Assembly (NCBI RefSeq): GCF_018861065.1
Contig: NZ_JAHKQO010000052.1
Location: forward strand, 1 to 63,589
Direction: 5' to 3'
DNA from: Paraglaciecola arctica
GTDB lineage: Bacteria > Pseudomonadota > Gammaproteobacteria > Enterobacterales > Alteromonadaceae
DNA: 63,589 nt
Shown here piece after piece: positions 33,623 through 43,355 of the stretch; position 1 is the first letter of the stretch; every line of letters starts with the position of its first letter. The notes beneath the pieces were generated by a model. That model did no database searches. It saw only the letters and a program-made list of their open reading frames with translations, and was not told the origin of the DNA. The position numbers and the translations under genes were made by a program.

Positions 33623-36082
33623 CTAGGTCGCTCGAGCGAGTTTGTCTAACTTATCCCAGATACCGAGCTGTAGTTTTTCAGATAACATTTGGTATAACTC
33701 ACTCTCTGGTATCGGGCGAGCGATAAAATACCCTTGACCTATTTCACAGCTAAGACTTTGCAACAATTTCATCTGAGCACATGTTTCTACGCCTTCTGCA
33801 ACCACTTGCATTCCTAACTTTTGCACCATTGCAATAGTAGAAGAAACGATCTGCATATCTGCATTATTATCACTCATACCTGAAACAAAGCTGCGATCAA
33901 TTTTAATAATATCAACGGGCATTTGTTTTAGATAAGCTAGAGACGAATACCCTGTACCAAAATCATCAATTGAAAATATAAAACCCATTGCCTTAAGTTG
34001 CCGCATGGTTTCGAGGGTTTGCTCGATGTCAGCCACCACTGTTCTTTCTGTTAACTCCAATTCGATTTGTGAAGGATTGCGATTAAACGCTTTTATTTGT
34101 TCACGTAGAAATGGCAGTAAATCTGGATCCAAAAATTGACTGGCGGATAAATTGACAGCTATTTTTAAATCAGACAACCCCAATTCATCTAGTTGTTGCA
34201 ATATTTCGAACGCCTTATTGAGCCCCCAATAGCCGATTTTTAACATATTTCCGGTATTTTCAATCAGCGGAATAAATTCATCTGGAGGAACGAAACCACG
34301 TTCGGGATGGTTCCAACGAATCAAAGCTTCAAACCCAAATAGTTTACCCGTTGCAATTTCTACCTGGGGTTGTAACGCAAAACTAAACTCGCCTTTTTCA
34401 AGGGCATCGCGTACTTCGTTTTCTAGCTCTACTTTTCGTATAACCGCTTTTTGCATTAGATCATTGAAGGTACTGTATTTATTACCTCCCGCGTCTTTTG
34501 AAGCGTACATAGCCATATCTGATTGCCTTACCAAATCGTCCATCAGTATCGAACTATCCACAGAGCTAGCGATGCCAATACTACTAGATGTATAAAACAA
34601 CAATTCATCAACCGCTATTGGCTCTCTGAATGATTCAATCAATTTGGTTGCTAAAAAAGGCGCACCTTCGCTGTGTTTGTTTTCTAAAAATGCCACTACA
34701 AATTCATCAGCACCAAAACGGAACAACATATCTGAGTCACGCAAACATCCACGAATTCTTAAAGCTGCGTTAACCAAAAATGCATCTCCTACATCATGGC
34801 CGTGGGTGTCGTTGATTTTACGAAACTTGTCGAAATCAAAAAACATTACCGTTAATTTGTTGGATTCACGTTTCATGATTGCCAACAGCTTTTTTAACTG
34901 GTGATTTAGCATATTTCGATTTGGTAGACCTGTTAATCGGTCGTACATGGCGATATTTTCTAATTCACGAGTATTTTGTTCAATCTTTTGGTCCAAGGAC
35001 TCAAGTTCCTCACTGAGTAAATTGGCAGAGTCTTGCAGCAATTCTATTTCATCGGAGAAAAGCCAGCTTTTTACCGATTTATGAGTACGAAATTCTTGGT
35101 ACTTTTTTTGTGCCAAAAGAGGGAGTTGCTCGGCGATTAGCAGCAAACGACGACGAATTCGCCATGTCAGCAAAAACAGAGCGATTACACAGAACACTAC
35201 AGCAATTATGGATGTTGATAATACCTGCTCTTGATATTGATTATGAGCCATAGATGACTCGCTAATATCATGCACAAACATTAGGTAAATTGGATTTTCG
35301 AGATGTGGATCGATTGGCAATAAATTTAACAAATACACATTGCTGTCAAGCGCTAACCGATAACCAGAATCAAGCATTCTCGAGAGAGGAAGATCTTTAG
35401 GTAATGCCGTAAGAATTTTCTGCATAAATTCTCTATTGGCAAAACTAATTGGCGGTTTGATGATTAAGTTTTGTAATTCTACTGCATTGAGAGAAGCATT
35501 TTCTGGACCTAAAACCGCCAACTTAGCAAAAGTCGAACGATTAACAGCCGCCAACGCTTCCATTAACGAACTGCTAACCGATAACACCACCAGCTCCCCA
35601 GAACTAGACAAAATTGGCATACTAATTTGCTGCTGGCACTCTTGTACGCAGCGAATATGCGAAACCGAAGACTGGGTATTAATGACTTGTTCTATATCAT
35701 TTAAAATATAGTTTTTTTCAGTTCTAGAGGTTGTAAAGCGTAAATCGAGTTTGCTATTGAACAACCATAAGTCATTAATTTGCCAATTAAGCTGCAGATA
35801 GTCGAACTCATGTTCAAAGAAAAACGCGGTAGCATCAATATTATCTGCGTAGTTGGCTTGAAAGTGAACAAAGGATTCAAACCAAAACTCAACTCTGGTT
35901 CGCAATAAATCTCGGATCAAATCAAATTGTTTTTTGTCTTGCTCACGCACGGTTTGTTGCTGAACGTAAAAATCTTGATTATTTTTATTTACCCAAAGAT
36001 AAGTTAATGAGGCACTGGCTATCAATAAGAAAGCCATTAACAAGCCCATTATTTTAGTAGGTAAGCTGACAAACTTGCGCAT
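33623..36082 (-). CDS. Membrane sensor GGDEF-EAL protein
   Basis: This c-di-GMP enzyme has 819 residues. Helix 1 is near 10-31. The periplasmic sensor of about 250 residues contains a Cys pair in RCVQECQQQ. Helix 2 is near 290-310, followed by a HAMP-like linker. The GGDEF domain reads MLFRFGADEFVVAF, so the second Gly is Ala, while an RDSD inhibitory site is present. The EAL domain looks active, with GFEALIRWNHPERG, ELTERTV, DDFGTGYSSLAYL and AEGVETCAQ. The net activity is probably phosphodiesterase. It is the third gene of a tight operon with a PstS-like protein and an outer-membrane barrel, only three bases after the latter. Confidence 0.9.
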   Translation of the reverse strand: MRKFVSLPTKIMGLLMAFLLIASASLTYLWVNKNNQDFYVQQQTVREQDKKQFDLIRDLLRTRVEFWFESFVHFQANYADNIDATAFFFEHEFDYLQLNWQINDLWLFNSKLDLRFTTSRTEKNYILNDIEQVINTQSSVSHIRCVQECQQQISMPILSSSGELVVLSVSSSLMEALAAVNRSTFAKLAVLGPENASLNAVELQNLIIKPPISFANREFMQKILTALPKDLPLSRMLDSGYRLALDSNVYLLNLLPIDPHLENPIYLMFVHDISESSMAHNQYQEQVLSTSIIAVVFCVIALFLLTWRIRRRLLLIAEQLPLLAQKKYQEFRTHKSVKSWLFSDEIELLQDSANLLSEELESLDQKIEQNTRELENIAMYDRLTGLPNRNMLNHQLKKLLAIMKRESNKLTVMFFDFDKFRKINDTHGHDVGDAFLVNAALRIRGCLRDSDMLFRFGADEFVVAFLENKHSEGAPFLATKLIESFREPIAVDELLFYTSSSIGIASSVDSSILMDDLVRQSDMAMYASKDAGGNKYSTFNDLMQKAVIRKVELENEVRDALEKGEFSFALQPQVEIATGKLFGFEALIRWNHPERGFVPPDEFIPLIENTGNMLKIGYWGLNKAFEILQQLDELGLSDLKIAVNLSASQFLDPDLLPFLREQIKAFNRNPSQIELELTERTVVADIEQTLETMRQLKAMGFIFSIDDFGTGYSSLAYLKQMPVDIIKIDRSFVSGMSDNNADMQIVSSTIAMVQKLGMQVVAEGVETCAQMKLLQSLSCEIGQGYFIARPIPESELYQMLSEKLQLGIWDKLDKLARAT

Positions 36083-36085
36083 TGA

Positions 36086-37267
36086 TTAAAACCAATACAT
36101 AAGCTGCACTGCCCACATATCCCAATATTTGCTGTCGTTTAAAATGGTATTCGGTGTAAATATAGGTGCTAATCTAGCAGTACCTTTTACTTTGTGATAC
36201 TCGGCTTGTATTTGAATATTTTTGGCGAACTTCCAAGTCATTCCCACCGTAGCCTGATCCATTAGACCAAAATAACTGGGCACCAATCCTTGACTCAAAG
36301 TCTGAATGTTACTGCCGTCTCTGTCTCTTCTATCACGATCATAAATATCTAATCTCGCAAGCAAGGTTAATTGACTGGATAAAAAATACCTTGCTTGCAA
36401 ATATCCCCCCTCTGCGGTGAGGTCACTTTGAAAACTGGGAAACAGTAAATTTTCTACGATGACCCTTTCACGCATAACTTCAGAAGCGACTTCCCAGTTT
36501 TGCCCTTGGTACAAAAAATTAAACATTATTCTTTGGGAAGTCTCTTCACCACTAAACAAAGTGTCGTTATCTCCCTGTTTGTAACTGAAATCAGCATCAA
36601 GCAAAGAGAAACCATATTGAAACTTGCTTAAACTGGGACGCCAATACACACTAATCTGCGTATCGGTATCATGTGTCAGCTTTCCTGAAGCACTTGTTCC
36701 TATTAAGTTTTCTTTCTGCTCTTCACTGATTTGTGAATTGCCATAACTGAAATTAAAGTCCCATTCTCCCCATTTATTGTCAGTTTGTGCTAACAATACT
36801 ATCCCATCAACACCTATAGCAACGTCACGGAATACATCGAAATAGAGTGATTGTGGCAACACAATAGACGGGCGAGTATGAGGTACATCGCGGGTTGACG
36901 AATATAGCCAATGATAATTTTTGTTTCGGCCAATCTGGGTTTTGATAAGCCAATTAGCAGTTTGTAGCAATTGCCATTCTAAAAACAAATAATCAATTCT
37001 AAAACCATCGGGATAACGATTCCCTCCCTCTAGATATACCGCTTGCCCTGCCATTCGTAATGAAGAATTAAATCTATAAGCACTATTGACTCCAATTTCC
37101 GTCAACTTAACCGACACGTCACCATCATCAGTGACGAAATTTGAATCTTTTGATTGCACCATTCCTTGAGCCACAAAACCGTTTATTTTAAGCGACTCAG
37201 CAGAATCACAAAATGTCATATACAACATCCCAAGAATCAAACTGGTAATCCGTGTTACAAGTTTCAT
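36086..37267 (-). CDS. Outer-membrane porin-like beta-barrel protein
   Basis: This is a secreted protein of 393 residues with a signal peptide ending near CDSAES. The mature part starts LKINGFVAQGMVQSKDSNF, typical of the first strand of alternative porins. It has alternating strands (AEGGYLQARYFLSSQLTLLARLD) and ends MWAVQLMYWF with a terminal Phe. I recognise no named porin. It lies between the PstS-like gene (six bases) and the GGDEF-EAL gene (three bases), so the three are surely co-transcribed. It may supply or respond to the ligand sensed by that system; this is inference. Confidence 0.75.
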   Translation of the reverse strand: MKLVTRITSLILGMLYMTFCDSAESLKINGFVAQGMVQSKDSNFVTDDGDVSVKLTEIGVNSAYRFNSSLRMAGQAVYLEGGNRYPDGFRIDYLFLEWQLLQTANWLIKTQIGRNKNYHWLYSSTRDVPHTRPSIVLPQSLYFDVFRDVAIGVDGIVLLAQTDNKWGEWDFNFSYGNSQISEEQKENLIGTSASGKLTHDTDTQISVYWRPSLSKFQYGFSLLDADFSYKQGDNDTLFSGEETSQRIMFNFLYQGQNWEVASEVMRERVIVENLLFPSFQSDLTAEGGYLQARYFLSSQLTLLARLDIYDRDRRDRDGSNIQTLSQGLVPSYFGLMDQATVGMTWKFAKNIQIQAEYHKVKGTARLAPIFTPNTILNDSKYWDMWAVQLMYWF

Positions 37268-37273
37268 ATAGGC

Positions 37274-37729
37274 TTATTTCTCCAACACTTTGATTACATT
37301 TATTTTATCAAGGTTAATCGGCTGCATTACATAACCAATTGCGCCAGGCTCTTGACTGACACGCTCAAGCATCTCTTCTTCACTTTGTAATTTAATCGGC
37401 TCCTCTCCTAATCCTGAATACACCAATTTGTTCCAAATACGATCCAATTGATATGGAAACATTCCGAGTACTTTAGTACTGAATACTTGATGGGTTTGAT
37501 GTTGATTTGCAAGTACATACACTGTAATTGTTTGGTCGTTCGACCAAGTGGTTTGCCGCATCGAGAAAATTCTACGTATTTGTTCGACACTCAGATCTTT
37601 GGAGTCTACAGAAGGATTCACCACAACTTTTACCTCAGGTACCTGACTGCCAACCGAAAAAGCAACAAATAATAGGCAGCCCGAACAAATCAATAGTGCC
37701 AAGAAAAGATGTAGACGAGTTTGATTCAA
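37274..37729 (-). CDS. PstS-like periplasmic binding protein, short form
   Basis: This secreted protein has 151 residues. An N-terminal hydrophobic segment (LFLALLICSGCLLFVAFSVG) may be a signal or an anchor. The rest has the PstS-like pattern: VVVNPSVDSKDLSVEQIRRIF, then MRQTTWSNDQTITVY, and near the end SQEPGAIGYVMQPINLDKINVIKV. It is about half the length of true PstS, so it is a single-lobe or truncated relative; such short forms are common as stand-alone genes. No pst transport genes are nearby. It is the first gene of the barrel/c-di-GMP sensor operon. The ligand is unknown; no Pho box was found upstream. Confidence 0.75.
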   Translation of the reverse strand: MNQTRLHLFLALLICSGCLLFVAFSVGSQVPEVKVVVNPSVDSKDLSVEQIRRIFSMRQTTWSNDQTITVYVLANQHQTHQVFSTKVLGMFPYQLDRIWNKLVYSGLGEEPIKLQSEEEMLERVSQEPGAIGYVMQPINLDKINVIKVLEK

Positions 37730-37928
37730 AAACGAACTCCATTCTGGGGGTGAATTTTTATACTAAATGAGTTTAATAAAAAAGCTATTACTTATTAGAA
37801 ATTAATTATTATTCATACTGTTATGAATACCTGAAGGTTGAGGTAATTTACCCTAAAACACTTATTCGATGGCTAAAGTCTGCTACAGTTGTGTTTGTTT
37901 TAAAAACTCTCATCTACATATATACAAC

Positions 37929-39230
37929 ATGACTAAGACTTTTAAGCCCAGTATTAAGCAAAATATTGTATTACTCGGTTATTCACTATTGTGGCTAATA
38001 ATTATTCCATTCACTTTGGTTAACTTTAGTTATAAATTGATCAGGCGTAAACCTGGGTACACAAAAGCACGATTATCTCGATATGGTTTTACTCAAAATC
38101 AAAATAAGAAAATGGATGCGTTAGTAATCCATTGCGCCTCTGTAGGAGAGGTAGTGGCGATACAAGGTTTGGTTGAACACCTATTGCTCCAGTCTCCGCA
38201 ACAACATATTACGATTACCACAAACACCACCACTGGTGCAGATAGAGTAAAATTGCTATTTTCAGACCGTGTTAGTCATGCTTATCTACCCTATGATTTC
38301 CCACTCTTCGTAAAGTTATTTCTAAAAACCAAACGCCCTTCTAAAGTATTAATTAATGAAATGGAATTGTGGCCAAATTTATGTCACCAATGTTGGAGTT
38401 CGCATATCCCAGTGATTGTTATTAATGGCCGAATGAGTGACAAATCAAAGCAAACTTATCAAAATTTTCCAGCGTTGTTTAAACCTATGTTTGCCAAAAT
38501 AACCGCTATTTGTGCTCAGGGTCGCAGAGATTACCAGAATTACTTAGCTCTCGGAGTGCCCTCTCTAAAACTGACCTTAACCAATAACATCAAGTTTGAC
38601 TTAAGTGTTTCTAACCAAGACATCGCGCTAAGCCAAACGATTAAAAGCAATTTTTCTTTAGAGCAGCGTCTTATACTCGTAGCCGGAAGTACCCACGAAC
38701 CCGAAGAACAAATTTTAGTGGATGCTTATTTGACATTGGCAAAAGTGTACCCACAGTTACTGCTAATTATTGTCCCTCGTCACCCACAGCGTTTTGACAA
38801 GGTTCATCAACTATTACAAAAACAGAATATAGAAACGGTATTGATGAGCGAATCTCAGCCATGTCAATCCAGTACTCAAGTACTATTATGCGACCAAATG
38901 GGCAAATTACGCTCTATCTATGCTTTAGCTGATATTAGTTTTGTAGGTGGAAGTTTAGCGGAAAGAGGTGGGCATAATGCGTTGGAGCCGGCTGCTGTAG
39001 GCGTGCCTATTTTAATGGGCCAATCTACATACAACAACCCTGCTATCTGCCAAGCTTTGGCGGAAAGCGGAGCCTTATTGTATGTATCCGATGCGCAACA
39101 AATTGAATCGGCATGTAATACTTGGCTCAGCGATCCAGAACAAAGGAAAAGTGCGGGAGCTGCCGCTAAGCAAGTGTTAACCAATAATAGTGGCGCCCTA
39201 GAAAAAACACTGACTGTACTCGCCAGCTAA
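37929..39230 (+). CDS. waaA: 3-deoxy-D-manno-octulosonic acid transferase
   Basis: WaaA (KdtA) adds Kdo to lipid A precursor on the cytoplasmic face of the inner membrane. With ATG at 37929 the protein has 433 residues and begins MTKTFKPSIKQNIVLLGY; a longer in-frame start would add 20 residues that do not look native. A helix (about 10-30) anchors it. Family motifs are VIHCASVGEVVAIQGL, LINEMELWPNL, VAGSTHEPEEQ and the C-terminal FVGGSLAERGGHNALEPAAVG. It opens the LPS-core locus; coaD, its usual neighbour, is 3.6 kb away. Confidence 0.95.
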   Translation: MTKTFKPSIKQNIVLLGYSLLWLIIIPFTLVNFSYKLIRRKPGYTKARLSRYGFTQNQNKKMDALVIHCASVGEVVAIQGLVEHLLLQSPQQHITITTNTTTGADRVKLLFSDRVSHAYLPYDFPLFVKLFLKTKRPSKVLINEMELWPNLCHQCWSSHIPVIVINGRMSDKSKQTYQNFPALFKPMFAKITAICAQGRRDYQNYLALGVPSLKLTLTNNIKFDLSVSNQDIALSQTIKSNFSLEQRLILVAGSTHEPEEQILVDAYLTLAKVYPQLLLIIVPRHPQRFDKVHQLLQKQNIETVLMSESQPCQSSTQVLLCDQMGKLRSIYALADISFVGGSLAERGGHNALEPAAVGVPILMGQSTYNNPAICQALAESGALLYVSDAQQIESACNTWLSDPEQRKSAGAAAKQVLTNNSGALEKTLTVLAS

Positions 39231-39248
39231 TTATTCTATGGCACTGCT

Positions 39249-40325
39249 TTATTGTAAATTACGGAAAAACTCGATTAATCGAGTTGCTTCGTCTTCAACA
39301 CGATAATGGTTCTCTACTCGCTTTCGCCCCTCTATGCCCATTTGTTCTAATTTTTGTGGATCAGACAATAACATGTCCATTTTTTGGGTAACGGCTTGCT
39401 GGTCATTCACAGGTACAATGTACCCATCAACTTCTGGACGTACTATTTCTTCCCAAGCACCGGCTTGTGTCGCTAACACTGCTGCACCACTGCTCATGGC
39501 CTCCAATACAGTTAGCCCAAAGCCCTCGTTATCACTTAAAGCAGCGACCAAAGACAAAGCACTGAAAATTTTAGGTATATCTTCAAATGGCAACTCACCT
39601 GTAAAAGTGATTCTATCCGATAGTTTTGCTTTTGCAGCTTTACTTTTTAGTTGTTCTACAAACTCTTTATTACTCGAAGAAATGGCTCCCACCACAACAC
39701 AGTGGTAGTCAGGATATTTGTCAAACAATTCAAGACAGGCTTCTACTAACAGATGAACACCTTTCTGTTTTCTGACTCGGCCTAAAATACCAATTCCATA
39801 CTTTCCCCCATATCCTAACTCTGCCCATGCCTGCGGTTTATCTTTGGCGGGTAAATAATCACTCACTTGCACACCGTGGGGGTTAACTAAATCAGGTGGA
39901 TCACATAGAAACCCTGCTGACCTTTTACTGACGGCAATAACGGCATCCATTTTTCTCGTTAACCACACGGTTGAAGCGGAACGTTTACGCTGCGCAGCAG
40001 AACTAAATACCAACTTAATTTTCGCTCTAAACAAGTATTTTAGCAGTATGCCTTGAATCATTTCATCTACACGACGGGCGTGGAATACTCGCCATTTACC
40101 ATTTTTAAGGGGCGACCGACACATTTTTGCGGTTTCCCAAAAACTAATCGCTAAGCTAGGGTCAGGCAAAAAATGGGGCCCCATAATACGTAGATTGACC
40201 ATGTTTTTTTGATAGGACATGACTTGCAACATAGTGGAGGTCACACCTGAAAAGTTTGAATTGGAATTTCCAATAATTAATTCAACTTCATGTGACGATG
40301 ATTCACTAGAAACCTGCTTTTTCAT
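39249..40325 (-). CDS. Glycosyltransferase, GT4 family
   Basis: This is a retaining GT-B glycosyltransferase of 358 residues. The C-terminal half has GILGRVRKQKGVHLLVEAC and the donor-binding DNEGFGLTVLEAMSSGAAVLATQ, shown here split as DNEGFGLTVLEAMSSG. The N-terminal half has HARRVDEMIQGILLKYLF. It is encoded convergently with waaA and divergently from kdkA, so LPS-core assembly is its likely job. The acceptor and sugar cannot be told. It resembles GT4 enzymes often annotated beside kdkA in Alteromonadales and Vibrionales. Confidence 0.85.
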   Translation of the reverse strand: MKKQVSSESSSHEVELIIGNSNSNFSGVTSTMLQVMSYQKNMVNLRIMGPHFLPDPSLAISFWETAKMCRSPLKNGKWRVFHARRVDEMIQGILLKYLFRAKIKLVFSSAAQRKRSASTVWLTRKMDAVIAVSKRSAGFLCDPPDLVNPHGVQVSDYLPAKDKPQAWAELGYGGKYGIGILGRVRKQKGVHLLVEACLELFDKYPDYHCVVVGAISSSNKEFVEQLKSKAAKAKLSDRITFTGELPFEDIPKIFSALSLVAALSDNEGFGLTVLEAMSSGAAVLATQAGAWEEIVRPEVDGYIVPVNDQQAVTQKMDMLLSDPQKLEQMGIEGRKRVENHYRVEDEATRLIEFFRNLQ

Positions 40326-40432
40326 AGGTGGGGATTACTCTATTTGTTGGGATATAAAGGTCTATCTGAGTCTGCACTTAACTATGTATTACGTATACAA
40401 TGCACATATTACTACGGACACAAAATTGTAAC

Positions 40433-41155
40433 ATGGCTATTATCCAGCAAAAAACTATTAACTCACATGTGATGCTATTCGATAAAGAACACTTCCCTAA
40501 ACTTTCCCCAAAGATGTTTACTGGCCAATTTTGGCAAGCTCGAAATGCAATTACAGGTCAAGCTATAGGGCGCGGCACGACTTACTTTTTCAAGCACAAC
40601 AAAAAAGAATACGTATTGCGCCATTATTGTCGAGGGGGACTAATTGGCAAAGTTCTGGATGACCAATATTTGTATACTGGACTAGAACAATCTCGCCCGT
40701 GGCAAGAGTTTAGGTTATTGCAACATATGCAATCCTTGGATTTGCCCTGCCCCACTCCCATTGCCGCCATTTTGCATAAGAATGGTTTCAGTTATCGAGC
40801 CGATATTATTTCGACAAAAATACCTAAGGCTCAAGATTTACATCACATTTTGTTAAATACTCAATTGAGCGCAGATATTTGGAAAAAAATTGGACGCACA
40901 ATTGCAGAATTTCATAACAATCAAATTTATCACCATGACCTTAATATCCATAACATTATGTTAGATGATGGCTATGAAACTTATCTTATCGACTTTGATA
41001 AATGCGAGGTAAAACAAGGTAATAAGTGGAAGAGTTCAAATATGAATCGACTAAAACGCTCCTTTGAAAAAGAACAAGGTTTGAGCAATATTCGTTGGCA
41101 AATAGCAGACTGGAAATCGCTAATCAGTGCTTATAACCAAGCGATTTCTCGCTGA
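40433..41155 (+). CDS. kdkA: Kdo kinase (3-deoxy-D-manno-octulosonic acid kinase)
   Basis: KdkA phosphorylates the 4-OH of Kdo in organisms with a single Kdo in their LPS. The protein is about 240 residues. Kinase-like motifs are GRGTTYFFKHNKKEYVLRHY (nucleotide loop and Lys), HHDLNIHNIMLDDG (catalytic Asp) and LIDFDKCEV (metal Asp). The start at ATG 40433 gives MAIIQQKTI; an in-frame ATG 33 bases earlier is also possible. It fits with waaA nearby. The 191 bases after the gene hold no clear terminator. Confidence 0.92.
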   Translation: MAIIQQKTINSHVMLFDKEHFPKLSPKMFTGQFWQARNAITGQAIGRGTTYFFKHNKKEYVLRHYCRGGLIGKVLDDQYLYTGLEQSRPWQEFRLLQHMQSLDLPCPTPIAAILHKNGFSYRADIISTKIPKAQDLHHILLNTQLSADIWKKIGRTIAEFHNNQIYHHDLNIHNIMLDDGYETYLIDFDKCEVKQGNKWKSSNMNRLKRSFEKEQGLSNIRWQIADWKSLISAYNQAISR

Positions 41156-41346
41156 ATCAAAAAATTAGCTTTGGCACACTCAGGTAACATCGAGATAACT
41201 TCAACATTCCAATATTTACCGCCATCAAAGATGATTTCAGTAAGACTTCGTCAGCGGCTTTTATAATCTTTAACTAACCGATATCATACGGCTTTATGCT
41301 AAGTGAAATTAGTCTTAGCTGTAGTTTTCTTAACAATAGGCGAGCA

Positions 41347-41742
41347 ATGAGTAGAGTCATAACATTTGGTACATATGATGTGTTACACATCGGACACATA
41401 AAGTTACTCAAGCGTGCGAAGTCGCTAGGAAGTCATCTGATTGTAGGAGTCTCGTCTGATGAACTTAATCAAAATAAAAAAGGCCGAGGACCGATATATC
41501 CTTTAAAAAGTCGATTGGAAATCATTTCTTCACTTAGGTTTGTCGACGAAGTATTCGTTGAAGATTCGTTAGAGTTAAAGGCAGAGTATATTATTTCGAA
41601 TAATGCCGATATTTTGGTTATGGGTGATGATTGGCAGGGTCGATTTGACCACTTAAACGAGTACTGTAAAGTCGTATATCTTCCAAGAACCCCTTCTATT
41701 TCTACTACTGAAGTAATTGAAATAATTAAGGAAACTAAGTGA
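41347..41742 (+). CDS. Glycerol-3-phosphate cytidylyltransferase-like protein (TagD family)
   Basis: This is a nucleotidyltransferase of 131 residues, the size of Bacillus TagD. Motifs are ITFGTYDVLHIGHIKLLKRA, with the HxGH nucleotide site, then SSDELNQNKKG, and PRTPSISTTEVIE with the RTxGISTT-like signature in a slightly changed form. The start is ATG with a purine-rich site; an in-frame ATG 51 bases upstream adds a poorly conserved tail. Its stop overlaps the GTG of the next gene. In teichoic acid synthesis TagD makes CDP-glycerol. The neighbour is a CDP-glycerol glycerophosphotransferase homologue, so CDP-glycerol is the best guess of product. Confidence 0.82.
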   Translation: MSRVITFGTYDVLHIGHIKLLKRAKSLGSHLIVGVSSDELNQNKKGRGPIYPLKSRLEIISSLRFVDEVFVEDSLELKAEYIISNNADILVMGDDWQGRFDHLNEYCKVVYLPRTPSISTTEVIEIIKETK

Positions 41743-42770
41743 AGCAATATTTATTCTATATCGCTCACAATTATTCCTTTGAAATACTACGGCCGCTGCA
41801 GCAAGAAATTCGTTTACGTGGAGATGAGGTTGCTTGGTTTGTCGAAGGAAACGAAATTGAAGTAGGTTACTTTCAACCTGATGAAAAAGTACTCGTAAAT
41901 GTTGAACAAGTGGTGAAATACAATCCTAGAGCGGTATTTGTACCCGGCAATTTAGTTCCAGACTTTATCCCCGGCTTAAAAGTACAAGTTTTTCACGGCT
42001 TCGAGTGGAAGAAAAAAGGTCACTTTCGAGAGCGCGGTTGTTTTGATTTATATTGCACTCAAGGCCCTTTTTTCACACAACGTTTCGAAAAGATGCGCGC
42101 AGTGCACCCTCATTTCTCTGTAATAGAAACCGGCTGGCCAAAAACAGATACATTATTCAACGCAAAAGCATATGACTGGCCCAATAAACGCGATGTAAAA
42201 ACAATACTATATGCTCCTACTTTTTCACCCGCTCTAAGCTCGGCAAGAGCTTTATTTTCTGAAATTTCTGAATTAAGTAAGACCCATAATGAATGGCAAT
42301 GGATAATAAAATTTCATCCTAAAATGCCCAAGGATTTAGTTGAGCAATATCAAGGACTAACCAGCGAAAACGTACATGTCATAGAGACAGCTGCGCTCGC
42401 TCCTGTACTGCAAGCTGCGGATATTATCGTTTCTGATACATCATCAATTATTACCGAATTTGGTTTGCTTAATAAACCAATCGTCACATTCAAAAATAAA
42501 GAACCGGAGCCTCATTTATTAAATATATCCGAGGCAAAAGATTTATTCTCGACGATTGGAAAAGCCTTAAAGGCAGATTCATTGTTATTAGAGAAAATTC
42601 GATATAATACTAGTTTGATGCACCCTTATGTAGATGGGAATTCATCTACAAGAGTATTGGATGCGGCAGAAAAAATTATTCAAGCACCTCCTGCTGGTTT
42701 AAAACGTAAGCCTAGGAATTGGTTACGGAAGTTAAGAACACGCAAAAAATTGTGCTATTGGAAATTTTAA
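41739..42770 (+). CDS. CDP-glycerol glycerophosphotransferase-like protein (TagB/TarF family)
   Basis: The protein is 343 residues. Family features are VFHGFEWKKKGHFRERG (the HG active-site region), ILYAPTFSPALSSA, IIKFHPKMPKDLVEQY and DIIVSDTSSIITEFGLLNKP, which closely match the TagB/TagF catalytic domain. The C-terminus is basic (LKRKPRNWLRKLRTRKK), suited to binding the membrane surface. Start is GTG, inside GTGA shared with the preceding gene. It should move glycerol-phosphate from CDP-glycerol to an acceptor. In this Gram-negative LPS-core setting the acceptor may be core oligosaccharide, which is inference. Confidence 0.85.
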   Translation: MKQYLFYIAHNYSFEILRPLQQEIRLRGDEVAWFVEGNEIEVGYFQPDEKVLVNVEQVVKYNPRAVFVPGNLVPDFIPGLKVQVFHGFEWKKKGHFRERGCFDLYCTQGPFFTQRFEKMRAVHPHFSVIETGWPKTDTLFNAKAYDWPNKRDVKTILYAPTFSPALSSARALFSEISELSKTHNEWQWIIKFHPKMPKDLVEQYQGLTSENVHVIETAALAPVLQAADIIVSDTSSIITEFGLLNKPIVTFKNKEPEPHLLNISEAKDLFSTIGKALKADSLLLEKIRYNTSLMHPYVDGNSSTRVLDAAEKIIQAPPAGLKRKPRNWLRKLRTRKKLCYWKF

Positions 42771-42829
42771 TACGTAACATAATACAAATAAATTAGTAAA
42801 ATATTACCTAATCGGGTTAGCCTAAATGA

Positions 42830-43336
<507 letters not shown>

Positions 43337-43355
43337 GGGTGCCAATCCATTTATC

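Noticed and set aside
37730-37868. Possible Pho box upstream of the PstS-like gene
   Set aside because: No TGTCAT-type half-site with correct spacing was found on either strand, so phosphate control is not claimed for this operon.
37869-37928. Longer start for waaA
   Set aside because: The added 20 residues are Cys-rich and unlike any WaaA N-terminus; the ATG at 37929 gives the usual membrane anchor.
41296-41346. Longer start for the cytidylyltransferase-like gene
   Set aside because: The added residues are not like the family and the internal ATG gives the normal TagD start with a purine-rich site before it.
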